Source of the DNA: Marsupella aquatica
Lineage: Eukaryota; Marchantiophyta
Direction: 5' to 3'
NCBI GenBank assembly: GCA_973895155.1
Contig: OZ316897.1
Location: 1,550,001 to 1,614,000, forward strand
DNA: 64,000 nucleotides
Of the stretch, positions 10,513 through 22,510 are shown one piece after another. Under the pieces are notes generated by a model, which saw only the letters and a list, made by a program, of their open reading frames with translations, ran no database searches and was not told the DNA's origin. The translations under genes and the position numbers were made by a program. Numbering within the stretch: the first letter of the stretch is position 1; every line of letters starts with the position of its first letter.

Positions 10513-13500
10513 ATGGGGAAGCGAATGAGGGACGATGGGGGCGGTGACGGAGATGATCACGTAGAGGAGAAACCAAAGTTCCTGGCGTCGCAGATCAGAA
10601 ACAAACTTCGCCGCTCCGCCGTCTACGCCAAGGTGCAAACAGAGAAGAAGCGCAGCAAGAAGCAGCAGATCAAAGACCGCAATGCCGCAGAACAGGATGC
10701 TTTGGAGATCGGAGAACTGGTGAGTTTTTACTATTCTATCATCCCTCGCCCCGCTCGTCGGGAGTGCTATTTGTAAGAATGTGAAGAGGTTCGACTCTCT
10801 GGAAAATGTGATGTGATTTCTGATGGCCTGTCGATTTGCCCATTGTTAAATGATTGAATACCGCATCTTTGCCAGCGTAGTTACCAACTATGACTGTGAT
10901 TTTGTTTAGCCGTTTGGTCGGAGATTCTATTGTTGTGATCCAAGTTTTTGACATGGTGCGTGAGATTAGAAGAGATTCTGTTACAAAGCACTTTAGAAAA
11001 TAGAATATCAGCATTGCGTTTGACGGTAAGACCGTGGAGGTCAGTGGGGCAATTTTAGGGCCGTGGAGTTTTGAGAAGTTTTGTCCAATTATCCATTCTC
11101 TTGCAGCTATTGGATCGGTTCGGTCACCTCCTTGGTTTTACTTACAGCCTTCAGTTTTGTCCTGCGCAGCCTCCACCACGGAAGATTCCGAAAACTATCG
11201 AGAACACGCGAGAGGCAGACGAGACACTCGCCCAGCCTGATGATGATGAGGTAGGCTGCAGACGAGCGATTCTACTGTTCGCAGTGTTCACTTTCTAGAA
11301 CCAAGAGACGGTAAATTTTTTTCCTTGTGGTGAAGAGGTTTATCTCTTGTGGTGACGTTGATGTTTGTAGTTGAATGCAGAAGCAGCTGTCGACGAATTC
11401 TGCCGTCACTTCTCTCACGACCAAACGCCCAAAATTCTGGTCACGACATCGGAAGCTTGTTCCACTGTAAGAGTCAGTTTGAAAATGAATTTTTCTTGCC
11501 TCCTTTCATTTGGGCTCAACCTCATTTTTCATTTTTCCAGCAAACTCAATGCTAGGAGTTTCTCATTGAGTTTGCTGGAAAAATTGAGCTGCTGGAAGTA
11601 TGCTCATTTGTGGCCTGTTCTGCAGCCCACAAGGAAGTTCATAGTGGATCTGTTGACGGTGATTCCGAATGCACATTATTATAAGCGGGGTTCATATCAT
11701 CTGAAACAGGTAAGCTCTACCTCTCCCAGTTCTTCGAGGTGTAGTGTGCCCTACTTTCTCTCGAGACTATGCTCAGCAAGCATATCTACGGTAGGTATTA
11801 CCTGAGATACGTTTGGATAGGGTACTTTGGCGGGAATACCTCCTTTTGAACGACGGAGGAGCGGTGTTTAGCTATACTCGCGGCCTAGCGTCCTTCTGAC
11901 GCCTAATTTGTGTTTTGGTTCTTGAATTGCAGATAGTGAAATACGCAACTAACCGAGAATTTACGAGCATCATCGTAATCAATGAGAATCGCAAAGAGCC
12001 CAGTATCCTTCGTTACGATTCTCTGTACTCTTGTTTTTCTGTCTTTCATGTACCGTTTGACCTCAAAATTGATCTCAAAATTTTAGTAGCTGTGGTTCTG
12101 AGAACTCAACTAAGCTTTATGCATATCTTCGTCCTGGTCCGATGATACTCGGGACTTCTCCTAAAAATACTCTTTACATAATTTGCTAAAGGTAAATACC
12201 TGTTGAAATGAGATGATGATGAACAATGCATTGGCTGTGGTTTTGAGAGCTCGATGATATATATGCATATCTTCATACTGATCATTCGGTGGCGAGAAAG
12301 GCTTGTTAGCATTCCGGCCAATACCTTCCAGTGTAAGAGGCAGCGTAAGCAGTGTCTTTGTGTCCTGTAGCGGCTTCTTTTAATCCCAGAGGTTTTGTTA
12401 ACTCGCCGAATGATGTGAGGTCCTTAACAAGCCACAGATGGAATGCTCGTCGTCAACTTGCCTGAGGGGCCAACTGCGCATTTTAAAATGTCAAATGTGG
12501 TACTCAGCAAAAAGATCAAGGTATGTCTGAAGGCTGTTGTGGGACGTCTTCGGATGTTTGGCTTCTAGCTGTCATGGAATGGTTTTTATTGTCTACATTC
12601 GAGTGTAGGTAGTGCCTGGATATAATTCACTATGAAAAATCACGTTGCTTGGTGTGAAATGTCCACGTTGTTCGAGGTCCTTGAAGCACCAGCTGTTTGG
12701 TGTCCTCTTTCCAATTTAGCTTAGTAATTCGGCGAGTTCTTAATGGAATGGAGCAAGAAGTCCTTCGGAGATGGGACAAGGAATGCCCTATTGAGCGTTC
12801 CCAGATTTGTCTTTACAGGCTTTACGCGCATGTGGGATCTTTGGACTTTGGCTGAATAAAATTGGGTTTCTATCGGCTGGCAGGGTCATGGTAAAAGTAC
12901 ACGTCATCAACCGGAGCTCATACTGAATAACTTTACAACACGTCTGGGCCACCGAGTTGGAAGGTTCTTTGCTTTTTAATCCCCATGCATACCGAATTTA
13001 TGCAGTGTCTGAGTGAAAGATTGCTAGGGCGCCTCAATATTTTGGTGGGAGGTGTTGACTTATTCCTATTGCAAGTTGAATTGAAACCTCACCCAAAATT
13101 CTCTCAGGATGTTTGCTTCCATATTTCCACAAGACCCAAATTTTCGTGGCAGACGGGCGGTCACTTTTCATAATCAGCGAGATTTTATTTTCTTCCGACA
13201 CCACAGGTAGTTCCGTGTGATACTCTCGAAAACTGTATGCGAATCGCTCGCTTTCCAACTGGGCTCTGATTGTTCTTTGATTTTCATATTATTCATTCTG
13301 GATTAGATGCTTCTCATTTCAACCATTTGGTAGTCAGCTCATGCTTAGTATGACACTTGACTCGATGTAGGTACATTTTCGAAAAAAAAGAGGTCACTGA
13401 AAAGAAGGTGAAACCAAAAGACGGGAGTAAGAAAAAACGAGGGGCAATGACGGAGAAAGCAAAGCCGCAAACTAAAGAAGCAGTCATCGCCCGGTTGCAG

Positions 13501-15048
13501 GTAAACTGGACGTGCATCAGGCCCAAAAGCATGCTTTCTTGTTTTCAAATAGTTTTGGTTCTATGCTCCCAGGAACGTTTGGTGTTATATTAAGAAAACT
13601 TTCAGCTGACTGGAACATGCCTCAGCGTGTGTGGTATGCAAGGATCTGGACAAAGCCATTTCCTGCATTTCCTGGTTTACGGTTCCTGGTTTAGGATAAG
13701 CTCGAAGGGTTGCTGCGTCTGAACAGTGCGTTTGAGATACCGTAGAATTGTTCTTCTTAGTTTGGGCTATTAATTAATTATATTTGCACCCAGCTGGACC
13801 TGGACCTTGTAAGTACGCTTTAGATTGCAGGTTGCCTGACATTTTATCTTGTCTCGCCTTGGCAGGAGTGTGGTCCACGATTTACCCTAAAGATGCAAAG
13901 CTTGCAGCATGGGACATTTGATACAAAGTATGGGGAATACGAATGGGTTCACAAGGTCCATCTCTTTGCCTTAATCTCTTTCTGATGTCATACTTTCTCT
14001 CTCACCCATGGGCCTCGTTCCATGGGTTTGCTCTCTGGTGGGTTGCTAGTTGTGCGAGCCAACGTGGTAGATGTAGGAGTAAGTATTCGGTTATCACTAA
14101 TTGAAATCAGTACATCGTTTTTCAGTTTTATTAGGACATTGTGTAGCAACATTGCCGAGTGTGCCGCACCTGAAGCACAACGTGCCAAGGATATGGTGCT
14201 CTCCTCCTTCCCTGTTGCAGACATCAAGCTGTTGTCCCTTTCCAACCCCGCTTTTGCTAAAGCCTGTGAATGGAAACACCGGGATTCGACCCCCAGGTGG
14301 TGGGGACTCACATATGTTATCCTGTCAATTTCTTCTCATGCTCATCAGCATCTCGCGTAAGGAAAGAACGTCCGCTACATCTTACTAGTCTTATGTAGGT
14401 CGAGCGTTTAGAGCTAAAAGGATCTGATTTTGTAGTTGTTGCCCACATCAACCTGGTTTCCCGTTTTAAGCCTGAATGTGAACTGGAAATACCTGGATTT
14501 AAGTCCCTGGTGGTAGGGACCCAACGGTAGTAACACCATCAGTGAGCGCTCGTTCCCAAGCATCGTTTCCTCTTTTCATGGAAGGAAGATAAGCTTGCGA
14601 AGGTTTCAGTTTTCAAGATCTATTTTCGTTTTACTTAGCAACATTGCCGAGTGTACCGCACCTGAAGGTACCTGGTGCCACAGGATATGGTGCTCTCCTT
14701 CTTCCCTGTTGCATACATCAATCTGTCGTCCCTTTCCAAGCGTGCTTTTATTGAAGCATGTTCAACTGAAACACCGGGATTCGACCCCCAGGTGGCAGGG
14801 GCTCACATTCTAATTTTTGTTCGTTCCTCACTCTTAGTATCACTGCGGTGTGTGATCTTTGTTATAGTTATTTAGAATTAGAACGTATTACAATTTTTTA
14901 TTTTCATTCCCTCGTCTTGAGAGTCCTCTGTTAGCCATTTGGAATCTTTAGTTTCTGACATATATATTTGAATCTAGTATGTTTTTAACAATTTTTCTAT
15001 GCACTGCAGGCGGACATGGACACAAGCCGCAGGAGATTTTTCTTGTAA
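10513..15048 (+). CDS. RPF1: Ribosome production factor 1 (Brix-domain protein), 11 exons
   Basis: Exons: 10513-10719, 11170-11250, 11371-11466, 11626-11709, 11933-12002, 12438-12520, 12884-12963, 13108-13206, 13371-13500, 13866-13955, 15010-15048. All introns are GT-AG and all phases match, giving about 352 residues, close to the family length (about 350 in animals). Residues 1-69 are basic and coiled. [15 protein letters not shown] then opens the conserved part. The Brix domain (about 117-335) shows [73 protein letters not shown] and [14 protein letters not shown]. The end is YGEYEWVHK then [11 protein letters not shown]. The family acts in the nucleolus in pre-rRNA processing and 60S subunit assembly. 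A lysine-rich insert (exon 9) interrupts the domain, as in other RPF1 proteins. 10513 is the first in-frame ATG. No disabling change was seen. The last exon is duplicated inverted at 63562-63600. Confidence 0.95.
11531..11584. repeat. Perfect 21-bp inverted repeat in RPF1 intron 3
   Basis: Arms 11531-11551 and 11564-11584 are exact reverse complements (core CCAGCAAACTCAATG), separated by 12 nt. The RNA would form a strong hairpin just upstream of exon 4. It could be the remains of a very small inverted-repeat element. Confidence 0.9.
12088..12296. repeat. Degenerate duplication in RPF1 intron 5
   Basis: A block with GCTGTGGTT, GAGA-CTC and ATGCATATCTTC occurs at about 12088-12140 and again at about 12230-12285. 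It is noncoding. Confidence 0.6.
14130..14810 (-). repeat. Three partial copies of a retroelement-derived segment in RPF1 intron 10
   Basis: Copies lie at about 14140-14310, 14440-14530 (short and diverged) and 14634-14810. The first, read on minus, encodes [14 protein letters not shown], a zinc-knuckle-like motif in which the histidine is asparagine, as in LINE or Copia gag. Each plus-strand copy ends in a GGATTCGACCCCC-like box followed by GGTGG. The third copy recurs inverted at 63825-64000. Confidence 0.7.
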
Positions 15049-15749
15049 GAGATGAGGTTTATCATCTTAGTAGAAGAGTGTAATATGTAAAGAGGCTTTA
15101 GTTTAGATTGTACGAGTAGTGCTTTGGCAAGAACTTCAAGGGACCTGCCACCCTAATTCACCCCACAACTAAGGTATGGGAGTAGTCACATTTAAGTCAA
15201 CTTTAGGTACGGGAGTAGTTACATTTAAGTTCCAACCATTTAGTGCCATTTAGTATAGACTAGGAAAGACGGAATGTAGGGGCCTCCTCTCTTCACGAGG
15301 CAGATTGCTTTGGGCCATGAGTACTAGAAGCATAATCACCATCTCCAGTTCAATGCTACTTTTTTTTTTTGGAGAAATTGCTTTTCATGATCCAAAGAAA
15401 GGAAATACCTGGGGCATTTGCTCGAAACCAGTCATGGGACTTGTCATGCGTGTGGTGAAATACAGTCTACCTTTTTAGCGAAGGGGAGTTGAATGCTAAT
15501 TGCCATTAAAAACCTCACTGCCATTGTGCAATCTAATCGCTGGTACCTCCTTGCGATTCGAGTATCTCTCGGCTCCTTTGCTTTCCCGCTTGTTCATTTT
15601 GGTCTACGGATCTGAACTCCCACCCTCTACTAAAATCTGTGGTCTTAGTATTCCAACCTGAGGTCCTCTTTGTCGTGTAGACGTGGAGGATGGGGCCAAG
15701 GCAGTTGCACCATCTATGTTCTACCCTTTTGCTAGGAATTATTGCAAAG

Positions 15750-16070
15750 GTGTCAAGAAAATCCTTCTGATTGGCAGCAAGATTCTAGTGCAAAGCAAAC
15801 TCCAGAAAAGCTTCTGATTGGAAGTGAGATTGATGGATTGGCAGTAAGATTCCAGAAATTTAAGAAAATCTGTCTGCCAAGTAAGAGTCTGATCCGAAGG
15901 AAGTGTTCCGTCTATCTATACCCCTCTTGCAAGGAATTTAATAAAAGCCATCTAATTGGCAGTAAGATTCTAATCCAAAGAACTTCAGGATAGCCTTTTG
16001 ATTGACAGCAAAATTCTAGTCCAAATGATTTTAAGAAAAGTCTTGTGACTGGCGAATCCAAATCACTACA
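15750..16070. repeat. Degenerate tandem array
   Basis: About six diverged units built on TTGGCAGYAAGATTCTAGTCC, spaced roughly 40-70 bp apart. The counterpart lies at about 62230-62560 in the other arm. Confidence 0.7.
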
Positions 16071-16214
16071 TGAAAAAATGGGATGTTTAAGTCCTTGAGA
16101 ATAGAAAGGAAATTCGTCATTGAAAAAAAAACGACTCTCACTCTGACATGTTCAAGCCAGGACATATTACAATAACATATCAGCTACCAAAGAACAAGAC
16201 TTGCCAAATCGGGA

Positions 16215-16630
16215 GATATTAACCTGATGCTAGAGACCAAATAAAGGGGGAAAAAAATTGCAAATCCTGGAGACTGGATCCCAAATGTGAGAGACCCAGG
16301 AAAGGGGAGAAAACAAGCAGACATGATCCCAGATGCTAGAGACCAAACAATGGGGAGAAACAAGTGCCAAACCTAGAGATGCATGTATGGGATCCCAAAT
16401 GTGAGAGACCCAGTAAAGGGGAGAAACAATGCCAAACCTGGAGGCGGGATCCCAAATGTGAGAGATCCAATAAAGGGGAGAAAACAAGGGGAAAACCCCA
16501 GGAAGACCTAAGAGCCAGAAAACCAAGGTCAGAGCCTCACTCAATGATAAAGGAGAGAAAACAAGGGAAAACCCCCAGGAAGACCTAAGAGCCAGAAAAC
16601 CTAGGTCAGAACCCCACCCAATGATAAAGG
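16215..16630. repeat. Two tandem arrays in the left arm
   Basis: GATCCCAAATGTGAGAGA-type units recur four to five times in 16215-16480. A 76-bp unit with CAGGAAGACCTAAGAGCCAG then occurs twice (from about 16485 and 16561). The right arm has fewer copies (61790-61940). Confidence 0.8.
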
Positions 16631-16867
16631 AACTGCAGCCCTGCTACAAATTGGAACCCGAGAATGTGCAACTTGAGAGTCCGACACAACTATGCAGGAA
16701 CTAAGGCCCAAGTACAAATTTGTGCCTGGTAATGTGCAGCTTGTTTCATCCTGCTGCCTTGGACCTTCCCTCCCTCTGTTGGAACTCTCAAGACTAACCT
16801 ACTTCCCTTTGGATTCCCTAATACACACAGGAAGGGCTCCCCATACCCAAATTCTCCATGTGCGTCC

Positions 16868-16971
16868 CTATACACAAGCATAGTCTAAATTATTAAAGTG
16901 TTTCTCTTACAAGAGAACCCTATACACAAGCATAGTCTAAATTATTAAAATGTTTCTCTTACAAGAGAAAT
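16868..16971. repeat. 52-bp tandem duplication
   Basis: CTATACACAAGCATAGTC repeats at 16868 and 16920, nearly identical over 52 bp, exactly where similarity to the right arm stops. 16972-17874 has no gene that I recognise. Confidence 0.9.
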
Positions 16972-17874
16972 TATGATCTATAGTTTCACTCTACGGAGTA
17001 GGTCATGAATGGTAGACTTCTATGGCGAATTATAGTACGTACACATACTGTTACAAAGTATAACACCAAGTACAAGGTGTCAAGGTTAGTGGCAGAAAAG
17101 TGATGGCAACTCCACAGAGCTTGTCTATGTCGCCTTTGACTTTAGTAAATGGATATAAGAGAAGGGGGAGATAGGTTTGAGGGCTGTATCAAACATTTTG
17201 GGTAGGGCCCTATAGTTTAGCCAAAATATAGGAAAATAGGATAACTACAATAAGGGGAGCTTGAGGGGTAGCAATGTGATGCAATGTCATCAGTTAGCAG
17301 AGAATGGAATTTGTCAACCTAGGCGAGTTAAGAAAATTCCTAAAAGACTCCAATTCCAAAATTGACTGCCTTTCCAGATTGGTTTTGAACTCTATTGCCT
17401 GGCTGCATTAAACCACCATTGTCACTCCTCAGGATCTGATATGACCAGGACGCCATAGCAAAGTAAGAAAGTTAGAAAGTGGGGGAAAACAGGCTATTTT
17501 GTCCTCCCACACTTTGAATGACAGTAATGGTTTAACTTGCTGAATTATAACATATTGAAAGATTTATAAAACTTCCCTCAATTGGTTTTCAAATTGGTTG
17601 CTGCTTTGAATTAACTAGGTTTCCCTCATTGACTCAACTCTGCTGAGGTGAACTCAATGAGAATCTTTGAAGCCCACTTATTCCCAAGTTTTGAGACTCA
17701 CATTAAGGAGCGGTGTAGCATTAGGCACCTAGAAAGGCCAATCAGCACCTCACCAACAGCATTTTTATAGTTTCAAATGTTTTGCCAAAGTTCACCTCAG
17801 TAAATGGGCCTGGCCACTTTGGCAAAAATTGGCCAGGCTTTTTGTCTTGATCCTGGTGCTGAATAAATCGAGAA

Positions 17875-20367
17875 GATGGTGTTTGAGCTCCCTAAGGAAA
17901 AGTCCCCAGGGATTGACGGAGTCACGACGGAAATGCTTATCAAGGGGTGGGATTACATGAAGCCAGCCTGTGTGGCCATGATTTAAGAGTACTAGAAAGA
18001 TGGTAAACTCACTACCAGGGCCTCAGCTGGAGTCATTAAGTTGATACCCAAGAACAGGAGGTGATGGAGCTCAGTAACTGACGGCCTCTAACAATGCTCA
18101 CTCTTTCGGAGAAGTTGATTGCCAAAATTCTGGCCAACCAACTCAAGAAGGTTGCGACCAAGCTGGTGGACCCACAGCAGACCGGATTTCTGGAGGGGAG
18201 AGATATTCAGGACAACCTGATAACTTTCAAGCTTGCTCAGGAGCTAGCCCCAATCAGTAAGCAACCGATAGTATTTTTAAAGTTGGATTTCACTAAAGCG
18301 TATGACCGTGTTGCCCATTCCTTTTTGTGGGTGTGATGAAAGCTATGGGATTTGATATGAAGGTGATCACGTTGGTGAAAGGGTTAGTGGAAGGAATGCA
18401 ATCCAAGGTGCACATCAACGGACAGTTTACTGAGACCATCAGTCTGGGGCGGGGAGTCAGACAGGGCTGTCCACTTTCATCACTTCTTTTTGCACTCACA
18501 ACTCAACCACTGATGGCGATGTTCAGGAAAGGAATCGAGAAAGGAGAAATCCAGGGACTGAAGGTAATGGAGAATGGCAACCTGTGCCATCAGCTATTTG
18601 CTGACAACAAAGTAGTGTTTTTGGCCGCAAGATATGTAGTGCAACAGTATGAAGATATTTCTGGTGCAAAGCTGAATGTGCAGAAATCCAAAATTATCCC
18701 TATCTTCCTCCTGGATGGGATTTATCCAGAGTGGTTACAGAACACGGGATGCAAAATTGCTAGAGTTGGGGAGATTACTGAGTATCTAGATTGCCCGATC
18801 AGATATCAAGTTCAATTCGACCATCATACGAAGCGGCTTTCTTGCTGGGGAAACTTTGCAACCGCCTCAGCCACTGGACCAACAAGAGCCTAACCATGGC
18901 TGGTAGATCCATTCTCCTCAAGCATGTGTTGAGAAGCATCCCAACCTACCACTTGATGACAATGGAATTATACAAAACACGTATACTTGGAGATGGAAAA
19001 GATCTGGAGGGGCTTTCTGTGGGGACCGGCCAACAACCATGGCAACAAGAAAGCTCTCATTGCGTGGCAGACAATCACAGAGCCAAAAAATGAAGGGGGC
19101 TTGGGGCTGCAGTCCTTCAAAACACAAGCCAAAGACATGTCTCTAAAATCTTCATGGAGGATGACATAGAATGGGTCAAAATGGCAAACAAATCATTCTC
19201 AAAGGACTGAAGTCTTGCGCTGGGAAAAAAGAAAGAAGGTGGTGGTCGATCTGCTACTGAGGCTCTTCTCTTTAGTACAAACCTGCTGATCAAAAGCGCC
19301 CCAACTGTGAGAAGTCTGGCAAAGGGATGGTTTGAGATGGTGGATCTCCTGAAGTTTCAATTTAAGGAAGGAAAGCTTCCCATGCACCTGTCCATTGAAC
19401 AAACCGTGCTGCTGTACGTGCAAAATACAGACACCATAGAGAGGCAAGGAATACACTTGAGAAGATTTCTGGCCAATTGGGCCATAAAGAAACTCAGCGA
19501 CCTCACTAACCCGTAGGGCGAATGGATCCCTGAGACAGAACTCAATCAGAGAGTAGGAGCAACAGAAGGATTGGGGACGCTGAGTTTAAAAACTTCTATG
19601 GAGACCTCAACAGGGAACGGGGCAGCCACCGGGTAAGTTACAACACTGCACTGGATGGAAGTGGGATTGGCAGGGCAGAAATAGGGGATGGAACTTCCCT
19701 ATCAAAACCTGGAGAAATTGCAGACCACAACATCATCTTGACGTCGCAAACTCAGCCATAGATGGGGACAGATGGACACACACATCCAATGGAAACAGAT
19801 TTGGAAGGGAATACGGGGTGGTTGGTCTTTCATTAAAGTGAGGTTTTGCCTATGGCGTCTTATGAATCATGGATTTTTTACGAATAGCAGGGCTTCTCAC
19901 TAGAAGGTCTCAGACGGTATTTGCGACAGATGCAAGTTGCAGATTGAGAGCACCAAGCACCTGTTTTTTAGGTGCCACTTTGTTCTAGATAGGTGGAGAG
20001 AAGTCCATGACTTGCTTCAAGGGTCTAATGAGCTACAGATCAACACTGAGTCCTTGTATGACAGCGTTTCGAAAGCCATTAGGAGACATAAGAGGAAACC
20101 TGGACCTGTTGTATTGATCACTGAAATGTGCCTCAATATCTGGAAGGAGAGAAATGCTGCCACTTACTCAAAATTTCTAGGGAGATTACCAGGATGGGTG
20201 GTGTTAAGACAGACAGAGAAACATCTCCAAGCAATGCTGGACGTCTGCATTTCAGGGAAGAAAAGGAACCACCTGAGTAAAGCTATTGGCAAACTCCAGA
20301 CGGTGTTGAAACCCTGGGAGTCTACTGAAAACCCGCTATCCCTAAAGAGAGATGGCATTGATGATTG
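17875..20367 (+). pseudogene. LINE ORF2 relic (reverse transcriptase and C-terminal zf-RVT)
   Basis: The plus-strand translation shows plant LINE reverse-transcriptase blocks in order: KSPGIDGVTTEML near 17905, then LIAKILANQLKK, DPQQTGFLEGRDIQDNL, FLKLDFTKAYDRVAHSF (about 18094-18330), GRGVRQGCPLSSLLFAL (about 18450-18500) and LFADNKVVFL (about 18595). The catalytic FADD box reads FADN, a loss of one metal-binding aspartate. Thumb-region blocks and a C-terminal zinc-binding motif (CDRCKLQIESTKHLFFRC, about 19925-19975) follow, then a tail ending at 20367. At least four frame changes or stops break the frame. The endonuclease part is missing, so the element is 5'-truncated. Confidence 0.9.
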
Positions 20368-20493
20368 ACGACCACCAATACTCCACTTGGATGGAGCACA
20401 AAGACTGCAACTTGCTTTTGGATCAAACCCGGGCGACCGGGGTATGGAGGATTAACACTAGGTACCAGGAATGGCACCTCATGGGCTGACCAA

Positions 20494-22371
20494 ATGGACG
20501 AAGAAATGATGGCACGAGATAATGCTACTTTGGCCCCGCCCCTGCCCGGAGGGAAATATGCAGAAATTGCTCCCGAACCAGCTCCAAGCAATCCACCCTC
20601 GAGGGAATACAATGACGCACATGACCGGAACGGAGGTGAGCATAGCGACCATCTTGATACCTCACAAGATCACTCGATGGATTACAACCTTCCACACGAC
20701 GGGCAACGCAGTAGAGAGGAACTTTCAGAGAACTCACAGGATGCCTGCCTGGATATCTTAAGGACTATTGCCTTGAATTCCACAGAGGATTGGCCGGACC
20801 AACTTCACACTACCATCCAGTGGTCGATTGAGGAAGCTACTCTCTCTGTCCAAGAACTCTACAGTTGCACTATGATGTGCTTCTTCACTGACCGTGCCCC
20901 TCTCCTCCCTTCATTTCATGATTGGGTGGAAGGAGTCTTCATTAGGGATTTGGGCTGGCCGGTTACACAGACCAAGTATGTTGGAAAGAATTTTTTCATG
21001 ATCTCTTTTGAATACCCGGCACACAGAGATGCAGCGTTGGAACTCTCCCCTCTCTCCTTGGATTGGAAAATTGTACATACGTTCCCTTGGGAACCTTCAT
21101 TTGACGTGAGGAATGATTCTTATACCAAGCTGTCAGTCTGGATTGAAATACCCTTTCGAGCTCTTGTTCTTGAAGGTTTTCGTAAGAGGATTGCGGAATC
21201 TTTTGGTAAACTTCTTTACTACATTCAAGGTGATGTCCGCAGCTCTTTTCCCCACAATCGCGCTTGCATTCTTTGGGATACTAGCCGCGAAATTCCTCGT
21301 AGTGTCGGAGTTGAGATTACAGAGGATATCACTATTTGGCAGCCGGTTAGATTCAAAAACATTCCTTATCACTGCTTTCGATGCAACAAGAAGGGACACC
21401 TTGCCAGAGAATGCAGAACTTTGGAAGAAAATGCCACCGCAACTAAAGATACTGAGGTGACTAAAGCGAACGAAGTAGACGCAGGGGCTATGCAGCACGA
21501 CAATGATAGCGGTAACGGTGCTACTAAACAACACGTGGACTCCAAGTTTGACAGACAGACTCAGCAACCACCTGACGCTGACACGGTGATTGAATCAACA
21601 ACGGTGGACGCAGCACTGGATGTCTCCCCTCCTGGTGCGAATCTTATGATTGCTGCTAACACATTAGCTGCTAAACCAAGTGGTGGGCCATTTGTCTCTA
21701 CTGACTTTCTTGTCGGTAGCTCCTCTCAACCCCTTCAGGTGAATGCGCGTCGTCATACTCAAGCAGTCACACTACCACACACTGACGAGCCTCATAGCAT
21801 TGACCACCAGACTGTTGAAGCCATAGCATCCCCATCTCCAACTCGCTCTCCTCACCATGTTGCAAGCAACGCAAATGAATTCTGTCTCCCCTTACTCAGA
21901 GACAACGCTCTTTTTCAAGCACTGCCAAGCTCAGAAGACGACCTAGTTGAACATGGGCTTGATCAGGATCCGACTGTCCCTTCGGGGTCTGATAAATTAG
22001 CAGTCCAGATTGAGCATCCTTTGGATCCCCCTTCCACCTCAAATGATGATATGTGCCCACCTATCATTGGAATTGACACGACTGACCAGCAGTTACCTAA
22101 TGTGGCCAGTGGTGACAAGATAGTATCAGTTTTGGGTGGTTCGGATATAGAAATGTCTGAATATGAGGAATACATTTTGAAAAGTCAGCTCAAGAAGGAT
22201 CGTGCTAGGAAACTAGAACTCCGAACTCCTCCGTCTGACCAGAAGAAGAAGAAAGACAAAAAAGCCAATACAAAGAAAGGTTGCGCGATACAATTCTCGT
22301 CTCACGATACTCAGACTTCTAGCTCTCAGACCCAAACGAGATCCAATTTGAATCGCAATCCGACGGCGTAG
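20494..22371 (+). CDS. LINE ORF1 (DUF4283-like, CCHC zinc knuckle)
   Basis: An uninterrupted frame of 625 residues starting at the first ATG (20494); the frame is open back to 20365 without an ATG. Residues of about 105-330 resemble the DUF4283 domain of plant LINE ORF1 (KLSVWIEIPFRALVLEGFRK, then VGVEITEDITIWQPVRF). A zinc knuckle CFRCNKKGHLAREC follows immediately. The long C-terminal half is Ser/Thr/Asp-rich and ends in a Lys-rich tail. Such proteins bind the LINE RNA as a nucleic-acid chaperone. It is the only intact LINE ORF here and is followed by a broken ORF2. Confidence 0.88.
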   Translation: MDEEMMARDNATLAPPLPGGKYAEIAPEPAPSNPPSREYNDAHDRNGGEHSDHLDTSQDHSMDYNLPHDGQRSREELSENSQDACLDILRTIALNSTEDWPDQLHTTIQWSIEEATLSVQELYSCTMMCFFTDRAPLLPSFHDWVEGVFIRDLGWPVTQTKYVGKNFFMISFEYPAHRDAALELSPLSLDWKIVHTFPWEPSFDVRNDSYTKLSVWIEIPFRALVLEGFRKRIAESFGKLLYYIQGDVRSSFPHNRACILWDTSREIPRSVGVEITEDITIWQPVRFKNIPYHCFRCNKKGHLARECRTLEENATATKDTEVTKANEVDAGAMQHDNDSGNGATKQHVDSKFDRQTQQPPDADTVIESTTVDAALDVSPPGANLMIAANTLAAKPSGGPFVSTDFLVGSSSQPLQVNARRHTQAVTLPHTDEPHSIDHQTVEAIASPSPTRSPHHVASNANEFCLPLLRDNALFQALPSSEDDLVEHGLDQDPTVPSGSDKLAVQIEHPLDPPSTSNDDMCPPIIGIDTTDQQLPNVASGDKIVSVLGGSDIEMSEYEEYILKSQLKKDRARKLELRTPPSDQKKKKDKKANTKKGCAIQFSSHDTQTSSSQTQTRSNLNRNPTA

Positions 22372-22510
22372 GCTGCGTTGGCTCTAATATGGATCGGGCG
22401 GACCTTAGGGAATGCATTTTTAATGGCTGCGCTTCCCTTTGGAAATTTTTGCACTAGAACTAGGAAGCCTAAATCTTTTTCCTCTTTTTGCGTCACGAGG
22501 ATTCAGGAAC

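Larger units (their letters stand above)
14634..16885 (+). repeat. Left arm of a large inverted duplication
   Basis: This segment, covering the end of RPF1 intron 10, exon 11 and about 1.8 kb of 3' flank, is matched in reverse orientation by 61545-64000. Anchors include CTTAGCAACATTGCCG (14634, matching the window's last bases), exon 11, the block around 15300-15480 (GGAAATACCTGGGGCATTTG) and GCTCCCCATACCCAAATTCT (about 16835). Identity looks like roughly 90 percent by eye. Similarity ends near 16885. The right arm is cut by the window end, so the true arm is longer. Confidence 0.93.

Noticed and set aside
14255-14300. GGATTCGACCCCC as the end of a tRNA gene
   Set aside because: The stem pairing is poor and the segment is a repeat; no cloverleaf could be drawn.
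20525-20761. Short ORFs on both strands within the LINE ORF1
   Set aside because: They are shadows of the 625-residue ORF1 frame.
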